From Aminobacter sp. HY435 (GTDB lineage Bacteria > Pseudomonadota > Alphaproteobacteria > Rhizobiales > Rhizobiaceae), in NCBI RefSeq assembly GCF_027568395.1, contig NZ_JANKZL010000002.1, positions 62,001-126,000 of the forward strand: DNA of 64,000 nucleotides. The letters are read 5' to 3'. Shown here in pieces: positions 62,612-64,000 of the stretch. Every line of letters starts with the position of its first letter. Position 1 is the first letter of the stretch. Below the pieces are notes generated by a model. It worked only from the letters and a program-made list of their open reading frames with translations. It was not told where the DNA came from and made no database searches. The translations under genes were made by a program, and so were the position numbers.

Positions 62612-64000
62612 TCATCTGTTGGTGGGCCGAGTGGATGCAGGCCGACCATCAGGCCTTTTGGAGCCCCCACGGCCGACCGCTTCTTCCGTCTCGTGAAGCA
62701 GCCGCTCAAGCTCATCCTCGTAGCGGTCCTCACGGGCCCGTACAGCCATCCCCAGTGGGTCAACACCAAGCCGGGGCGCAAAGATACCGCAGGCACCCGA
62801 GAGGCTCTCCAAGCGGTCATCATGGCCCAGACAGTCACGCTCTCGCGTAAGGTGGGTGTACTGGTAGCCCCACGCATAGCGGTGGCGGCTGTCCTCGCCC
62901 TCGATCTTCTGGAGGGACGCATGGTCCCACTCGATGACCGCCCGGGAGACAACAAGCCGGTGCTGCTGGGTGATCGGCTCAAGCACACTGAGGATGCGCT
63001 TCTCCTTCTCCACCCTGCCGGACTTCACCTCTTCGATGACGGTGCCGCCGTGGTCATCCGCTCGGGCACCCTTGTTCGCCTTCTCCCACTCCTTGAAGAG
63101 AACAGGCTTCAGGAGGGCCACAAGCATGCCGTCACCGTAGTTGCTCTCCACGTAGAGAGTGGTGACGCGGAACCTTACGCAGGCCTTGGCGATAGCCGTG
63201 AGCGTCTCTATGCCGTAGCCATCGGTGTTGGCCCAGAGGTGGAGCCAGTAGAGGCGGCCGTAGAGTTCCGCCACGATGCTCAGGGAGGTTTCATCCGCCC
63301 CGCGCCCCGAGCCGTCCACGTAGCCGATGACCTCGGTGTACTTCTCGTAGACCGCCCTCTCCACTGGCACAGGGCCATAGTAGAAGTCGCCATCGTGGCC
63401 CATCACCGGGAGGTCGCGCTGGAGGTTCGTGGACCCCCATATGACCTCATCAGGGCCCATGCGGTCGTCCAGGTCCATGACGGTGAGGTCTTTGAGGCGG
63501 AGCGGGAACTTGTCCATGAAGGAGCCCGAAAGGTCCAACATGAACTGGAGCCGGAACTCCGAGTTGCCCATTGCGGCCCTGCGGCCCTCAAGGTCCTCGT
63601 CGGTAAAGCGGAAGGGCATCGTGGAGTGGCCCACAATGCTCGGCCCCTGCTTGCGCAGCTCAGCCGTGATGTACGGTGCCAGCCACTTCCCGTAGGCCTT
63701 AATCTCATCCTCGGACGGGAACAGGGCGGGCCAGATGCGGGCATCGTAGACAGGCTTGCCGTGGACATCCTTGAGGCGGAGCAGCTTGAGATACAGGCTG
63801 TCCACGTCGTGCGGGGTGCCAAGGTACTTGATGACGCCACCGGGCGTGAGGACGGACTCAAACTCCTTGACGGCCTCTTCGATCTTCTCCCGCATGACCA
63901 CAGTCAGGGAGTTCGTCTGGGTCTCCACGTCATCAGGGATGATGCAGGAACCACGGAAGCCGACGAGCTGGCCACCAATACCGAAGGCCGTGAAGGAGGC
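62612..64000 (-). CDS. terL: T7-type terminase large subunit, 5' end outside window
   Basis: The visible 462 codons run off the right edge; the first codons read AFGIGGQLVGFRGS then CIIPDDVE, the Walker B region of T7 gp19. After KYLGTPH and ARIWPALFP, the nuclease domain has D229 in GYVDGSGRGADE, E285 in YVESNYGDGM and D394-D395 in CLGHDDRLE, matching the T7 nuclease order. Translation continues in-frame to base 64000, so the GTG at 63928 is not the start. The protein packages DNA into the capsid and cuts concatemers. Missing are the Walker A motif and N-terminal part. Confidence 0.92.
   Translation of the reverse strand, partial: ASFTAFGIGGQLVGFRGSCIIPDDVETQTNSLTVVMREKIEEAVKEFESVLTPGGVIKYLGTPHDVDSLYLKLLRLKDVHGKPVYDARIWPALFPSEDEIKAYGKWLAPYITAELRKQGPSIVGHSTMPFRFTDEDLEGRRAAMGNSEFRLQFMLDLSGSFMDKFPLRLKDLTVMDLDDRMGPDEVIWGSTNLQRDLPVMGHDGDFYYGPVPVERAVYEKYTEVIGYVDGSGRGADETSLSIVAELYGRLYWLHLWANTDGYGIETLTAIAKACVRFRVTTLYVESNYGDGMLVALLKPVLFKEWEKANKGARADDHGGTVIEEVKSGRVEKEKRILSVLEPITQQHRLVVSRAVIEWDHASLQKIEGEDSRHRYAWGYQYTHLTRERDCLGHDDRLESLSGACGIFAPRLGVDPLGMAVRAREDRYEDELERLLHETEEAVGRGGSKRPDGRPASTRPTNR

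Noticed and set aside
62557-62850. A 97-codon plus-strand frame over the terminase end
   Set aside because: It lies antisense to terL, has no ribosome site of note and low-complexity sequence.

Overview
The window is a GC-rich chromosomal segment of an alphaproteobacterium, most likely a Mesorhizobium/Aminobacter-type member of the Phyllobacteriaceae (Hyphomicrobiales). Pointers are the cell-cycle kinase CckA, a cysteine-poor DksA, a GTTC-N7-GTTC type LexA box, a tandem glycine riboswitch before gcvTHP, a folE leader resembling the THF-II riboswitch of this group, a mosaic intergenic repeat of the rhizobial kind, and several TTG starts. I saw no tRNA, rRNA or CRISPR array.

Positions 1-60,050 read as ordinary host backbone: short operons with tight or overlapping junctions. 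In order: a sulfur/alanyl-tRNA editing operon (cysK-alaX-sseA-GNAT, minus); an SDR; a DEAD-box helicase; deoD; cckA, divergent from a FliO-like gene; dksA; sixA-like, ycjX and ycjF; small exported proteins; a Kef-type antiporter with a DUF924 gene; a mosaic repeat; dinB under a LexA box; an L,D-transpeptidase; an orphan glycine-betaine-type binding protein; an O-methyltransferase; dnaE; glutathione-dependent formaldehyde dehydrogenase with an ElaA-type GNAT; a DUF188/DUF1345 pair; a cytochrome b plus Tat-exported molybdoenzyme pair; the glycine riboswitch and gcvT-gcvH-gcvP; a GGDEF protein; parE; a DUF2336 protein; a MaoC/CitE pair; a low-GC HEPN-like gene; flavin reductase and nitroreductase; an exported protein; thrS; a class D beta-lactamase; yidD; a LysR regulator; an Fe-S scaffold-like protein; folE-hisI; a patatin-like phospholipase; recJ-glpX-hom-aminotransferase; and a lipoprotein.

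From about 60,100 to the right edge the character changes: small overlapping minus-strand genes of unknown function, a roughly 780-bp non-coding stretch full of repeats, and the C-terminal 462 codons of a T7-type terminase large subunit running off the window. This looks like one end of an integrated T7-like (Autographiviridae-type) prophage. About 50 bp downstream of the terminase, on the same strand, is a sequence matching 16 of 23 positions of the T7 RNA polymerase promoter, followed by a long stem-loop. That layout recalls the right end of T7, where a promoter lies beyond gene 19. The attachment site and the rest of the phage lie unresolved or outside the window.

Regulatory highlights are the tandem glycine riboswitch, the folE leader with two identical strands competing for one partner next to the Shine-Dalgarno, the LexA box that overlaps and so argues against the upstream dinB start, and bidirectional terminators between convergent genes.
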